Shown piece by piece: positions 18,622-26,380 of a DNA stretch of 64,000 nucleotides; within the stretch, counting starts at the first letter, position 1; every line of letters starts with the position of its first letter. The DNA lies in assembly GCF_000384375.1 (NCBI RefSeq), contig NZ_ARVX01000001.1:1302001-1366000 (forward strand), given 5' to 3'. The notes below the pieces were generated by a model. The model was given only the letters and a program-made list of their open reading frames with translations. It was not told the DNA's origin and made no database searches. This DNA is from Methylotenera versatilis 79. Its GTDB lineage: Bacteria > Pseudomonadota > Gammaproteobacteria > Burkholderiales > Methylophilaceae. The position numbers and the translations under genes are program-made.

Positions 18622-18939
18622 ATGAGTTCAGTAGATAGTTCAAAGTTAAAAAATTCCGCTTTAATTGTCGGTGGTGACCAGATTGACGGCATCAAACAAG
18701 TCTTAAATAACCACGGTATTACAGAAATCAATCATTGGTCTGGCCGCAAAGTGGGTGACAGTAATAAAGTGATTCCGCATGACACGAAATTTATTGTGTT
18801 GATTACTAATTGGATCAGCCACTCGATTACCCACAAGGTAAAAAAGAACGCGATGAAGCGTGGTATCAAAGTGATTTACACGCCAAATGGTTCTGCTGCT
18901 TTGCATAATCGCTTACTGAGTATTGAGGCGATTCATTAG
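18622..18939 (+). CDS. DUF2325 domain protein
   Basis: Small protein of 105 residues; almost all of it is a DUF2325 domain (ALIVGGDQIDGIKQVL at the N-terminus, HWSGRK, VLITNWISHSITHKVKKNA, YTPNGSAALHNRLLS). The fold resembles a Rossmann-like response domain; no biochemical role is known to me. The start at 18622 is set by the very strong AAAGGAGG site; the open frame extends upstream through the hairpin but has no suitable start. It has no Cys and a single internal Met, like its neighbours, which supports membership in the sulfur-starvation set. Confidence 0.82.
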   Translation: MSSVDSSKLKNSALIVGGDQIDGIKQVLNNHGITEINHWSGRKVGDSNKVIPHDTKFIVLITNWISHSITHKVKKNAMKRGIKVIYTPNGSAALHNRLLSIEAIH

Positions 18940-19095
18940 CAACGGTAAAATATTATTAACTTAATCCAATTCAAGTTGTCTAAATTTTAGTTGATTAATT
19001 AGGTTAACCAGTTTTTAGTAACAGATTCTGTTTTTGTAAATACAACTCCAGCACTAATTTTTATATTTTAAGTTAAATTGATTGAAGGTATTTTT

Positions 19096-19776
19096 ATGAG
19101 TAACACAGCGTTAAATAATACGGCGGAATCGTTACCCCGTATTCCAAGAATTAATGAGCTAGCACCAGATTTTGAGGCAAATTCTACGCAGGGTGTTATC
19201 AAGCTTTCTGACTACATAGGTAAGAAATGGGTAGTTTTATTCGCGCATCCAGCAGATTTTACGCCCGTTTGTACTACCGAATTTATTGGCTTTGCCAAAA
19301 AAGCGGACGATTTTGCACAACTTAACACGCAATTATTGGGCATTTCTGAAGACAGTAATTTCAGTCATTTGGCATGGATCGCTAATATCAAACAAAATTT
19401 TGGCGTCAGCATTCCATTTCCAGTAATTGATGACCGCGCAGGGCATGTGGCAGCTAAATTCGGCCTGATTCATCCAGGTGAATCACAAACCGCTACAGTG
19501 CGCGCGGTATTTATTATCGATGACAAAGGTTTGATACGCGCTTTTGTTTATTATCCACTGACGACTGGTCGCTCTGTTGAAGAGATTCTGCGCGTCGTTG
19601 AGGCGTTGCAAGTTTCAGATAAATATAAAGTAGCCACGCCAGAAGGCTGGCAAAAAGGCGATAAAGTCATTGTGCCTGCGCCAACAACGCAAAAAGATGC
19701 TGAATCGCGTGCCAGTGAAGGTTATGAAACGACAGATTGGTATTTCAGCAAAAAATCATTACCAACTGAAAAATGA
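19096..19776 (+). CDS. 1-Cys peroxiredoxin (Prx6 type)
   Basis: Peroxide-reducing enzyme of the AhpC/TSA-Prx6 class. The peroxidatic Cys is C59 in HPADFTPVCTTEF; it is the only Cys in the protein, so it is a true 1-Cys enzyme needing an outside thiol. The C-terminal Prx domain (about 150-220, GWQKGDKVIVP, YETTDWYF) is present. The start at ATG 19096 has GAAGG seven bases upstream; a TTG at 19078 is less likely. No Met occurs after the initiator. It closes the plus-strand group of sulfur-poor proteins and is followed by a terminator. Confidence 0.92.
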   Translation: MSNTALNNTAESLPRIPRINELAPDFEANSTQGVIKLSDYIGKKWVVLFAHPADFTPVCTTEFIGFAKKADDFAQLNTQLLGISEDSNFSHLAWIANIKQNFGVSIPFPVIDDRAGHVAAKFGLIHPGESQTATVRAVFIIDDKGLIRAFVYYPLTTGRSVEEILRVVEALQVSDKYKVATPEGWQKGDKVIVPAPTTQKDAESRASEGYETTDWYFSKKSLPTEK

Positions 19777-19889
19777 TATTAAATAAAACTTATCAAATTT
19801 CTTTTTAATATTTCAAGGCTATTTATTTCAAACGATTAATACCGTAAGTAATTCTAAAGATTAATTAGCTGAAAACAACTTCTCCTCTT

Positions 19890-19922
19890 TCCGGCGACCT
19901 TTAAAAAGGAGCCGGATTTTTT
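19890..19922 (+). terminator. Rho-independent terminator after the peroxiredoxin gene
   Basis: Outer stem tccggc/gccgga (19890-19895 with 19911-19916), an inner cctt/aagg pairing, then six T residues. Confidence 0.8.
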
Positions 19923-19945
19923 ACAGGTTCGAATAAAAAATCAAA

Positions 19946-19980
19946 AAAAGACTTGTAAGCGGTTAACTTACAAGTCTTTT
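19946..19980 (-). terminator. Terminator of the encapsulin operon
   Basis: A perfect 14-pair stem (19946-19959 with 19967-19980) with a 7-base loop. Read leftward it is followed by a long U run, so it terminates the minus-strand desulfurase operon; rightward it has only a short T run. Confidence 0.9.
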
Positions 19981-20013
19981 AACTTACTTACTGCTAGTTT
20001 ATAAAATGTCGCT

Positions 20014-21912
20014 TTATAAACCGTTAGGCGTTTTGTGCGAACTCAAACGCAACAGCGCATTGGTCAGCACATCAATCTCAGCATAAGTGTTGTAAAACGC
20101 TAACGAAGGACGCACAGTGGTTTCAACACCAAAACGACGCAAAATAGGCTGCGCGCAGTGATGGCCTGAACGTACCGCGATACCTTCTTGATTCAACGCA
20201 GCGCCGACTTCTTCACTCTTATAACCGTTCAACGTAAAAGACAACACACTGGCTTTGTCTTGCGCTGTGCCTATCAAGCGTAAACCTGGCACTTTGCTTA
20301 ATGCTGCCGTTGCGTACACTAATAACTCGTGTTCATAACGTGCAATATTATCAATGCCAATACGCTCAACGTATTCCAGTGCAGCTCCTAAACCAACAGC
20401 ATCTGCGATATTGCCAGTGCCGGCTTCAAACTTGGCTGGCGCTTCGTGATACACGGTTTTGTCAAAAGTAACGTCTTGAATCATATTGCCGCCACCTTGC
20501 CAGGCTGGCATATCATTCAATACTTCTGGCTTGCCATACAACACACCAATACCAGTTGGGCCAAAAACTTTGTGGCCTGAGAACACAAAAAAGTCAGGGT
20601 CTAAACCTTGTACATCGGTACGCATATGCGAAACAGATTGCGCGCCGTCTAACAGCACTTTCGCGCCTGCATTATGTGCCATCTGTATCATTTGTGCAGC
20701 TGGTGTGACTGTTCCCAATGCATTAGACACTTGCGTGAATGACACCAATTTGACTTTTGGGGTCAGCATATTCTGATATTCATTCAGCAACACTTGTCCA
20801 CTATTATCGACTGGAATTACTTTTAGCTTGGCGCCTGTTTCTTGGCAAAGTTGCTGCCAAGGCACGATATTGGCGTGATGTTCCAAATGCGAAATCACAA
20901 TCTCATCGCCAGCGCTTAAATGCTTTTTGCCCCAAGTTTTTGCAACTAAGTTAATCGCTTCAGTCGTACCACGCACAAAAATAATGTTATCCACTGAAGG
21001 TGCATTAATAAACCTGCGCACAGTTTCGCGTGCATCTTCATAAGCATCCGTCGCGCGCGCTGCAAGTTCGTGCGCAGCGCGGTGAATATTAGAATTTTCA
21101 TGCGCGTAAAAGTAGGCCAATCTATCAATCACCACTTGTGGCTTTTGCGTAGTCGCCGCGTTATCAAACCAAATCAGCGGACGACCATTGACCTGCTCGT
21201 TTAAGATAGGGAAATCTTTGCGTACCAAGTCGGCATTAAAAGCTGGATGCGCCGATGTCGCAAATGCTTGATTAGGCGTGGCAGGGCTATAATCAGCTGA
21301 AGGCAAACCTTGCAGAAAGTAATAGCTACTATTTTCAGGTTGCTTGCTACCTGCCGAACTGGTATTAATATTAGCTAATAAGCCATTCAGTTGCGACTGA
21401 TATGGGACATCGATACCACCTAACAATTGACTGACTTCCACTTGATTCTGCAAATTTGGCGCATTTTGCAAATAAGCCGCACTTAAATCTGCTAAGCCTG
21501 CATGATCCAGCGCTTGCGTTACATTCCGATTAAAAGGCGATGCTTCAACATCTGGCGTAATCCCAAATGATTTTAAATCAGGCACAGCATAAGGATGCAC
21601 TTTGTTGACAGGAATTCTTGCTTCTGACTCGCGTGCATCTGAAAGTGAAGCCGTAGAAGGAATCTCTGTCGATGGATTACCAAAAGCACCTGCAGGGAAA
21701 CCTTCCGCATAAATCTCACTGGCAATACGCGACAATTCAGCCACATCTAAATGGCCAGTTTGACTCGCTTCGCGCCCTAATGCCAATGCTGTACCTGCAC
21801 GCGGATGCTCGCCTGGAATAGCCGCTAGAATAGCTTCTGGTTCAAATGAAGATAAATCATGTGCGCTGGCCAAATTAAAACCATTGCTCTGATTAATATT
21901 ATTTGTAGTCAT
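20014..21912 (-). CDS. Encapsulin cargo: SufS-type cysteine desulfurase with N-terminal loading region
   Basis: PLP enzyme that removes sulfur from cysteine, giving alanine and an enzyme persulfide. The C-terminal domain (about residues 225-632) is a complete SufS/class V aminotransferase: PLP Lys K448 in FSGHK and persulfide Cys C586 in RSGHHCAQP. The first 225 residues are not part of any desulfurase; they are rich in Ala, Ser, Asn, Gln and Pro, look largely disordered, and hold short helix-like blocks (VAELSRIASEIYAEGF, DLSAAYLQN, SSYYFLQGLP). In known family 2A encapsulin operons such an extension loads the enzyme inside the shell. Its ATG overlaps the shell gene by 14 bases and lacks a clear ribosome site, suggesting translational coupling. 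Confidence 0.93.
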   Translation of the reverse strand: MTTNNINQSNGFNLASAHDLSSFEPEAILAAIPGEHPRAGTALALGREASQTGHLDVAELSRIASEIYAEGFPAGAFGNPSTEIPSTASLSDARESEARIPVNKVHPYAVPDLKSFGITPDVEASPFNRNVTQALDHAGLADLSAAYLQNAPNLQNQVEVSQLLGGIDVPYQSQLNGLLANINTSSAGSKQPENSSYYFLQGLPSADYSPATPNQAFATSAHPAFNADLVRKDFPILNEQVNGRPLIWFDNAATTQKPQVVIDRLAYFYAHENSNIHRAAHELAARATDAYEDARETVRRFINAPSVDNIIFVRGTTEAINLVAKTWGKKHLSAGDEIVISHLEHHANIVPWQQLCQETGAKLKVIPVDNSGQVLLNEYQNMLTPKVKLVSFTQVSNALGTVTPAAQMIQMAHNAGAKVLLDGAQSVSHMRTDVQGLDPDFFVFSGHKVFGPTGIGVLYGKPEVLNDMPAWQGGGNMIQDVTFDKTVYHEAPAKFEAGTGNIADAVGLGAALEYVERIGIDNIARYEHELLVYATAALSKVPGLRLIGTAQDKASVLSFTLNGYKSEEVGAALNQEGIAVRSGHHCAQPILRRFGVETTVRPSLAFYNTYAEIDVLTNALLRLSSHKTPNGL

Positions 21913-22816
21913 AGTAGTTGCCTACATCGACGTTTTCTAATACTGCAATCGCATCATCTGTTAACACTGCTAGAGAGCAATAAAGTGAGACTAAATAAGA
22001 TGCAATGGCTTTGTGGTTAATGCCCATGAAGCGTACTGACAAGCCCATAGTTTGTTGACCTGGTAGATTTGGTTGATACAAACCGACCACGCCTTGACGA
22101 CTTTCGCCTGTACGTAATAGCAAGATGTTGGTTTTGCCTTTAGTCACTTTTAATTTGTCACAAGGAATAATAGGAACGCCGCGCCAAGTGATGAATTGTG
22201 AGCCAAATAATGCGACTGTTGGTGGTGGCACGCCACGACGTGTGCACTCACGACCGAACGCTGCAATCGCTTGTGGATGCGCTAAGAAGAACGCAGGTTC
22301 TTTCCAGACTTTTGCTAATAACTCATCCAAGTCATCTGGTGTCGGCGCGCCATTGCGTGTTTTTACACGTTGTGAAGCGGCAACATTGTTCAACAAGCCA
22401 TATTCAGCGTTATTAATTAATTCGCTTTCTTGGCGCTCTTTCACCACTTCAATCGTTAAGCGCAATTGTTCTTTAATTTGATTGTGCGGGCTACTGTAAA
22501 GGTCAGAAACACGTGTGTGCACATCAACCACAGTATTCACCGCATTTAATACATATTCACGGCCCCACTCTTCGTAATCCACAAAAGTATTAGGCAATTC
22601 ACGTTCATCTTTTGCTGAACAATCTACTTCAATCGCGCCAGGATTCTTGGCTTTGTTTACACGATAAATACCTGCTTCAACTGGCACCCAATGTAATAAA
22701 TGTACTAACCAGCGCGGTGTAATGATATCCAGCATCGGTACCGTTTTGGTCGCATTGGCAAGCGTCCGTGCGGCGACGTCGCTTAAAGCGGTTTGACTGT
22801 GATTATTTTCTGCCAT
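21899..22816 (-). CDS. Family 2A encapsulin nanocompartment shell protein (SrpI-like)
   Basis: HK97-fold protein that assembles into a closed protein shell. The sequence is of the SrpI type (TPRWLVHLLHWVPVEAGIYRVN near residue 32, FVDYEEWGREYVLNAVNTVV, RRGVPPPTV, FMGINHKAIASYLVSLY). At 305 residues there is no room for the cyclic-nucleotide-binding insertion of family 2B, so it is 2A. A strong AAGGAG site precedes the ATG. It lies between a serine acetyltransferase gene (22 bases upstream) and the desulfurase cargo gene (14-base overlap). The cargo and neighbour point to sulfur storage or controlled sulfur transfer. Confidence 0.94.
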   Translation of the reverse strand: MAENNHSQTALSDVAARTLANATKTVPMLDIITPRWLVHLLHWVPVEAGIYRVNKAKNPGAIEVDCSAKDERELPNTFVDYEEWGREYVLNAVNTVVDVHTRVSDLYSSPHNQIKEQLRLTIEVVKERQESELINNAEYGLLNNVAASQRVKTRNGAPTPDDLDELLAKVWKEPAFFLAHPQAIAAFGRECTRRGVPPPTVALFGSQFITWRGVPIIPCDKLKVTKGKTNILLLRTGESRQGVVGLYQPNLPGQQTMGLSVRFMGINHKAIASYLVSLYCSLAVLTDDAIAVLENVDVGNYYDYK

Positions 22817-22838
22817 GTAAATCTCCTTATAAATTGGG

Positions 22839-23882
22839 CTAGTGTGTTTGTGAAATGTCTTGTGGATTTATTGCATTACTCTTATTGGAGGGTGCGGGCG
22901 TAGCTAGTGGGCTTGCCAACATTTGTGCTTGAGTGATATTGCTATTCGCTGGCACGCTACGTGTCAGCCATACATTGCCGCCAATGGCTGAGCCTTGCCC
23001 AATGGTGATGCGACCTAACACAGTAGCGCCCGCATAAACCACCACGTCATCTTCTACAATTGGATGACGCGCATGACCTTTTAGTAAGTTACCATTTTCA
23101 TCCGTTGGGAAGCGTTTTGCGCCAAGTGTCACCGCCTGGTAAATGCGTACGTGTTTGCCGATAATGGTTGTTTCACCAATCACCACGCCTGTACCGTGAT
23201 CAATAAAGAAACTTTCATCAATCTGTGCGCCTGGGTGAATATCAATACCAGTCGCAGAATGAGCAATCTCTGAAATCATGCGCGCAATCAACGGTAAATC
23301 TAAATTATGCAGCACATGCGCCAAGCGGTAATGAATAATCGCTAATATGCCTGGATAACAAACCAGCACTTCGTCCACGCTCCTGGCAGCTGGGTCGCCC
23401 TCAAAAGCGGCTTTAATATCTGTATCCAACAACACGCGAACGACTGGTAGTTGTTTGGCAAACTCACGCACTATTTCGATCGGTGTTTTTTTGCCGATTT
23501 TTTTGATTGTTTCCGCATCGGCATTGGATTCGCTCAGCGTATCAGCTGCAAAATTAAGCTCTAACTTCACTTGTGTCACCAACTCGCGCAACACCACGTC
23601 TAATGTGTGCCCTACAAAATAATCTAAACTTTCTTCTTTTAAATCAGGCAAACCTAATCGGTTAGGGAACAAAGCCGCGCCTAAACCTTCGATAATAGAT
23701 TGCAACGCTTTGCGAGAAGGCAACTTTGGCGGTTTATTGCGCCGCTTGCGGTGTTCTAGTGAAGACAATCTTAAATCACGTAATGCCGTCACAATGTCAC
23801 TTATGCCCAAGTCATTACTACCCAACGCGTTTGGTTCTGTTGTATCCGCTGGATTGTCGATTTGACTTTTTTTCATAGACAT
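22839..23882 (-). CDS. cysE: Serine O-acetyltransferase, CysE/EpsC family
   Basis: Makes O-acetylserine, the carbon acceptor for sulfide in cysteine synthesis. The C-terminal half (about residues 200-325) has the left-handed beta-helix hexapeptide repeats of serine acetyltransferases with the catalytic region (GIDIHPGAQI, IDHGTGVVIGET, VTLGAKRFP, GHARHPIVEDDVVVYAG). At 347 residues it is longer than E. coli CysE, with a Lys/Arg-rich N-terminal region; it resembles the EpsC-type enzymes found in family 2A encapsulin operons. It is the first gene of the operon, after a 110-base leader with a terminator-like hairpin. Whether it is also packed in the shell is unknown. Confidence 0.92.
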   Translation of the reverse strand: MSMKKSQIDNPADTTEPNALGSNDLGISDIVTALRDLRLSSLEHRKRRNKPPKLPSRKALQSIIEGLGAALFPNRLGLPDLKEESLDYFVGHTLDVVLRELVTQVKLELNFAADTLSESNADAETIKKIGKKTPIEIVREFAKQLPVVRVLLDTDIKAAFEGDPAARSVDEVLVCYPGILAIIHYRLAHVLHNLDLPLIARMISEIAHSATGIDIHPGAQIDESFFIDHGTGVVIGETTIIGKHVRIYQAVTLGAKRFPTDENGNLLKGHARHPIVEDDVVVYAGATVLGRITIGQGSAIGGNVWLTRSVPANSNITQAQMLASPLATPAPSNKSNAINPQDISQTH

Positions 23883-24311
23883 TTGTATACGTATTTAAAT
23901 TGCTAAGTTAAATGTTAGATATTCAATATTCTGCTAGTTTATAAAGTATGTAAAGTGGGGTAATTAAAATACTTAACACTACTTCATAAGCAAAAAACGA
24001 AAAAAGCCAGCAGTTTATTCAACTCGCTGGCTTCCGGCTGTCCGGTGGGCACAAACACACTCAATGGTTTTTTAAAACTAAATGCTTATTTATACTTTAT
24101 ATTAACGTTTTATTTTTGATATTTTATCAGTCAATAATTATCGGCAAATATACACTAAACTAGGTGAAATTCACAAGGCATTTTAAGGTGCTAGTTTGAT
24201 TGGTTTATATATAATTTTTAGGTATAAATATATCTTTTATTATTCTTTTACATTATTTAAGTGATTGCGTACAGTGCGGGTATTCGAATTTATTTAGCAA
24301 AGAAAATTAAC
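23883..24311. other. Divergent control region of the encapsulin operon and second sbp
   Basis: These 429 bases hold no gene. The left third is the leader of the minus-strand cysE operon with hairpins at 23992-24045. The right part (about 24070-24300) is very AT-rich; a TATAAT lies at 24210-24215 on the plus strand without a clear -35 partner. Leftward, a TTGACT sequence (24129-24134) and a dyad tgata-aaa-tatca (about 24120-24132) could belong to the operon's promoter or operator; spacing to a -10 is not convincing. Confidence 0.4.
23992..24045 (-). terminator. Terminator-like hairpin in the cysE-encapsulin leader (possible attenuator)
   Basis: Read leftward, arms 24032-24026 and 24011-24005 pair perfectly over seven bases (agccagc/gctggct), extended by two pairs across a bulge, with loop ttgaataaa; then follow U5-cg-U6. 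A smaller hairpin, ccgg-acag-ccgg (24034-24045), comes just before. The structure lies about 110 bases ahead of the cysE start and downstream of any likely promoter, the position of an attenuator or riboswitch expression platform. It could instead end an unseen short transcript. Confidence 0.6.
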
Positions 24312-25307
24312 ATGTTTAAAAAAACTAGTCTTTTAGGCGCGCTAATCGCGGCAATGGTTTTATCGACAAATGTACTGGCAGATAGCACTTTGCTGAACGT
24401 TTCATACGACGTGACGCGCGAATTTTACAAAGACCTGAACCCTGCATTTGTTAAATTTTGGAAGCAAAAAACTGGCGAAACAGTGACGATTAACCAATCG
24501 CACGGCGGCTCTAGCAAGCAAGCACGCTCAGTTGCTGATGGTCTTGAAGCGGATCTAATCAGTATGAATCAGGCGCCAGATATTGATATTTTGTATGATC
24601 GTGCGAAGTTAATCCCTCAAGACTGGCAAAAACGTTTGCCGCATGGCAGTTCGCCAACGTCCTCTACGATTGTCTTTTTGGTGCGTCAAGGCAACCCAAA
24701 ACATATTAAAGATTGGGACGATTTAGTGAAGCCAGGCACGGCAGTGGTGATTCCTAACCCAAAAACCTCTGGTAACGGCAAATACAGTTATCTGGCCGCT
24801 TGGGGTTATGTGCTTAAAAAAGGCGGTAGCGACGCGCAGGCAAAAGATTTTGTCGGCAAATTATTTAAAAATGTACCAGTTTTAGATACAGGCGGTCGTG
24901 GTGCGACTACTACTTTTGCGCAGCGCGATATTGGCGATGTATTGTTAACGTTCGAAAATGAAGTGAATTTGATTAATAAAGAATTGGGCAATAAATTCGA
25001 TGTGGTTTATCCGACTTCGAGTATTTTGGCGGAAAACCCAATCGCAGTAGTGGATAGATATGTCGATAAACATAAAACTCGCGCAGTTGCGCAAGCTTAT
25101 GCGGATTTTCATTACTCTGAAGCGGGACAAGAAATCGCTGCGCAGCATTTTATTCGTCCAAGCCTAGCTTCGGTCGCGGCAAAACATAAAGCAGATTTTA
25201 AACCGATTGATTTATTCAGCGTGGATGAAGTATTTGGCGGCTGGACAAAAGCACAGAAAACGCATTTTGCTGACGGCGGTACTTTTGATGCTATTTATTC
25301 AAAATAA
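24312..25307 (+). CDS. Sulfate ABC transporter substrate-binding protein (second copy)
   Basis: Periplasmic sulfate/thiosulfate receptor, clearly a paralog of the protein at 17.5 kb (shared LNVSYD.TRE, SHGGS.KQAR, NPKTSG, FGGW.KAQK.HF.DGGTFD). The signal peptide covers residues 1-23. The start at ATG 24312 puts this at the N-terminus; an in-frame GTG at 24261 would add a 17-residue leader and is less likely. The mature protein has one Met and no Cys. It leads the group EAL-like, cysT, cysW, cysA and is probably the receptor for that transporter. Confidence 0.93.
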   Translation: MFKKTSLLGALIAAMVLSTNVLADSTLLNVSYDVTREFYKDLNPAFVKFWKQKTGETVTINQSHGGSSKQARSVADGLEADLISMNQAPDIDILYDRAKLIPQDWQKRLPHGSSPTSSTIVFLVRQGNPKHIKDWDDLVKPGTAVVIPNPKTSGNGKYSYLAAWGYVLKKGGSDAQAKDFVGKLFKNVPVLDTGGRGATTTFAQRDIGDVLLTFENEVNLINKELGNKFDVVYPTSSILAENPIAVVDRYVDKHKTRAVAQAYADFHYSEAGQEIAAQHFIRPSLASVAAKHKADFKPIDLFSVDEVFGGWTKAQKTHFADGGTFDAIYSK

Positions 25308-25392
25308 TCGCTGCAAAAAGTGTTAATTAATATTTAAAAGCATCAATAGTAAATAGAGTTAATAAAAATAAAAAAGTAAAAGGATTAAAGAA

Positions 25393-26268
25393 ATGGCAGA
25401 GATAAAAATCGCTGCTGCACATGTAGAGCAGCTTAGGTTACAACTTAAAGAATCATTGTTTTTAGATTTAGACGAATATGGTTTGGCAGAACAATCGACG
25501 GGTGAATTCAATAGCACATTCTTAGGTGTGCAATTAAATAGTGCGTTCCAGCCGATTTATGACAGCGTGGCAGGCGATTTATTTGGTCATGAAGCGTTGC
25601 TAAGACCGTCGTTGGGCGGCGAATTGCCTAGTACATCTGAATTTGCTTATAGTTATGCCGAGCAATCTGGAAAGCTGGTGCAATTTGACCGTGTGAGTCG
25701 TGCTTTACATGTGCTTAATTTTAAACAGATTTATGATGAGAATGGCTTGTTGTTTTTGGCGGTGCATCCAAATTTATTGATTTCAGTGAATGCGCATGGC
25801 AAGGTTTTTGAGCGTATTCTACATGCTAATTCTGTGCCCACTGAGCGCGTGGTGATTCAGATTGACGAAGGTTTAGTTGCACAAGATAAGCAGTTGATTG
25901 ATGCGATTAACAATTATCGTGATCGCGGTTATCGCATTGCGATTGAGCATTTTGGCAATACCAATTCTCACGTTGATCGCTTATGGAAGTTGGCACCAGA
26001 TTTCGTTAAGTTTGATGCCAGTTTGATTCAGCAAGCAGAAACCAATGACAATTTGTACAAGGTGTTGCCAAGCTTAATTGCTGGCGTGAAAGCGATTGAT
26101 GCGCGCGCCGTAGTGACGGGTGTTGAAACGCAATCACAATTGAATATTGCCATTGAAAGTGGCGCCACTTTATTGCAAGGTGATTTTCTTGGTAAAGCGG
26201 TAGCAGCTAAAGACTTACAGAAAACAGATTTATTTAAACCGTCGGTTAATAAGCTGGCAGTTGCATAA
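25393..26268 (+). CDS. EAL-like domain protein in the sulfate transport operon
   Basis: Cytoplasmic protein of 291 residues; residues about 44-275 form an EAL (c-di-GMP phosphodiesterase-like) domain. The signature EALLR is kept (67-71), as are E159, K206 and GVET (243-246). The paired metal-binding aspartates of the DDFG motif are replaced by Glu-His (EHFG, 185-188), so catalysis is doubtful and a binding or regulatory role is more likely. There is no Met after the initiator and no Cys. It is placed between sbp and cysT with 85 and 112 base gaps. Similar genes near sulfate transporters exist, but I know of no assigned function. Confidence 0.8.
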   Translation: MAEIKIAAAHVEQLRLQLKESLFLDLDEYGLAEQSTGEFNSTFLGVQLNSAFQPIYDSVAGDLFGHEALLRPSLGGELPSTSEFAYSYAEQSGKLVQFDRVSRALHVLNFKQIYDENGLLFLAVHPNLLISVNAHGKVFERILHANSVPTERVVIQIDEGLVAQDKQLIDAINNYRDRGYRIAIEHFGNTNSHVDRLWKLAPDFVKFDASLIQQAETNDNLYKVLPSLIAGVKAIDARAVVTGVETQSQLNIAIESGATLLQGDFLGKAVAAKDLQKTDLFKPSVNKLAVA

Positions 26269-26380
26269 CTTTTAAGTTGGTTGATATCAAGTTTCTAGCC
26301 TTGAGGTGTTTAAATTTGAAGTGATTAAACTTGAGCTAGTTAAAATAGTTACTTAACATAAAAGATGGATTGATTTTTAT

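Noticed and set aside
23992-24070. Known SAM or SAH riboswitch in the cysE leader
   Set aside because: No conserved core of these classes was recognised; only a terminator-like hairpin is supported.
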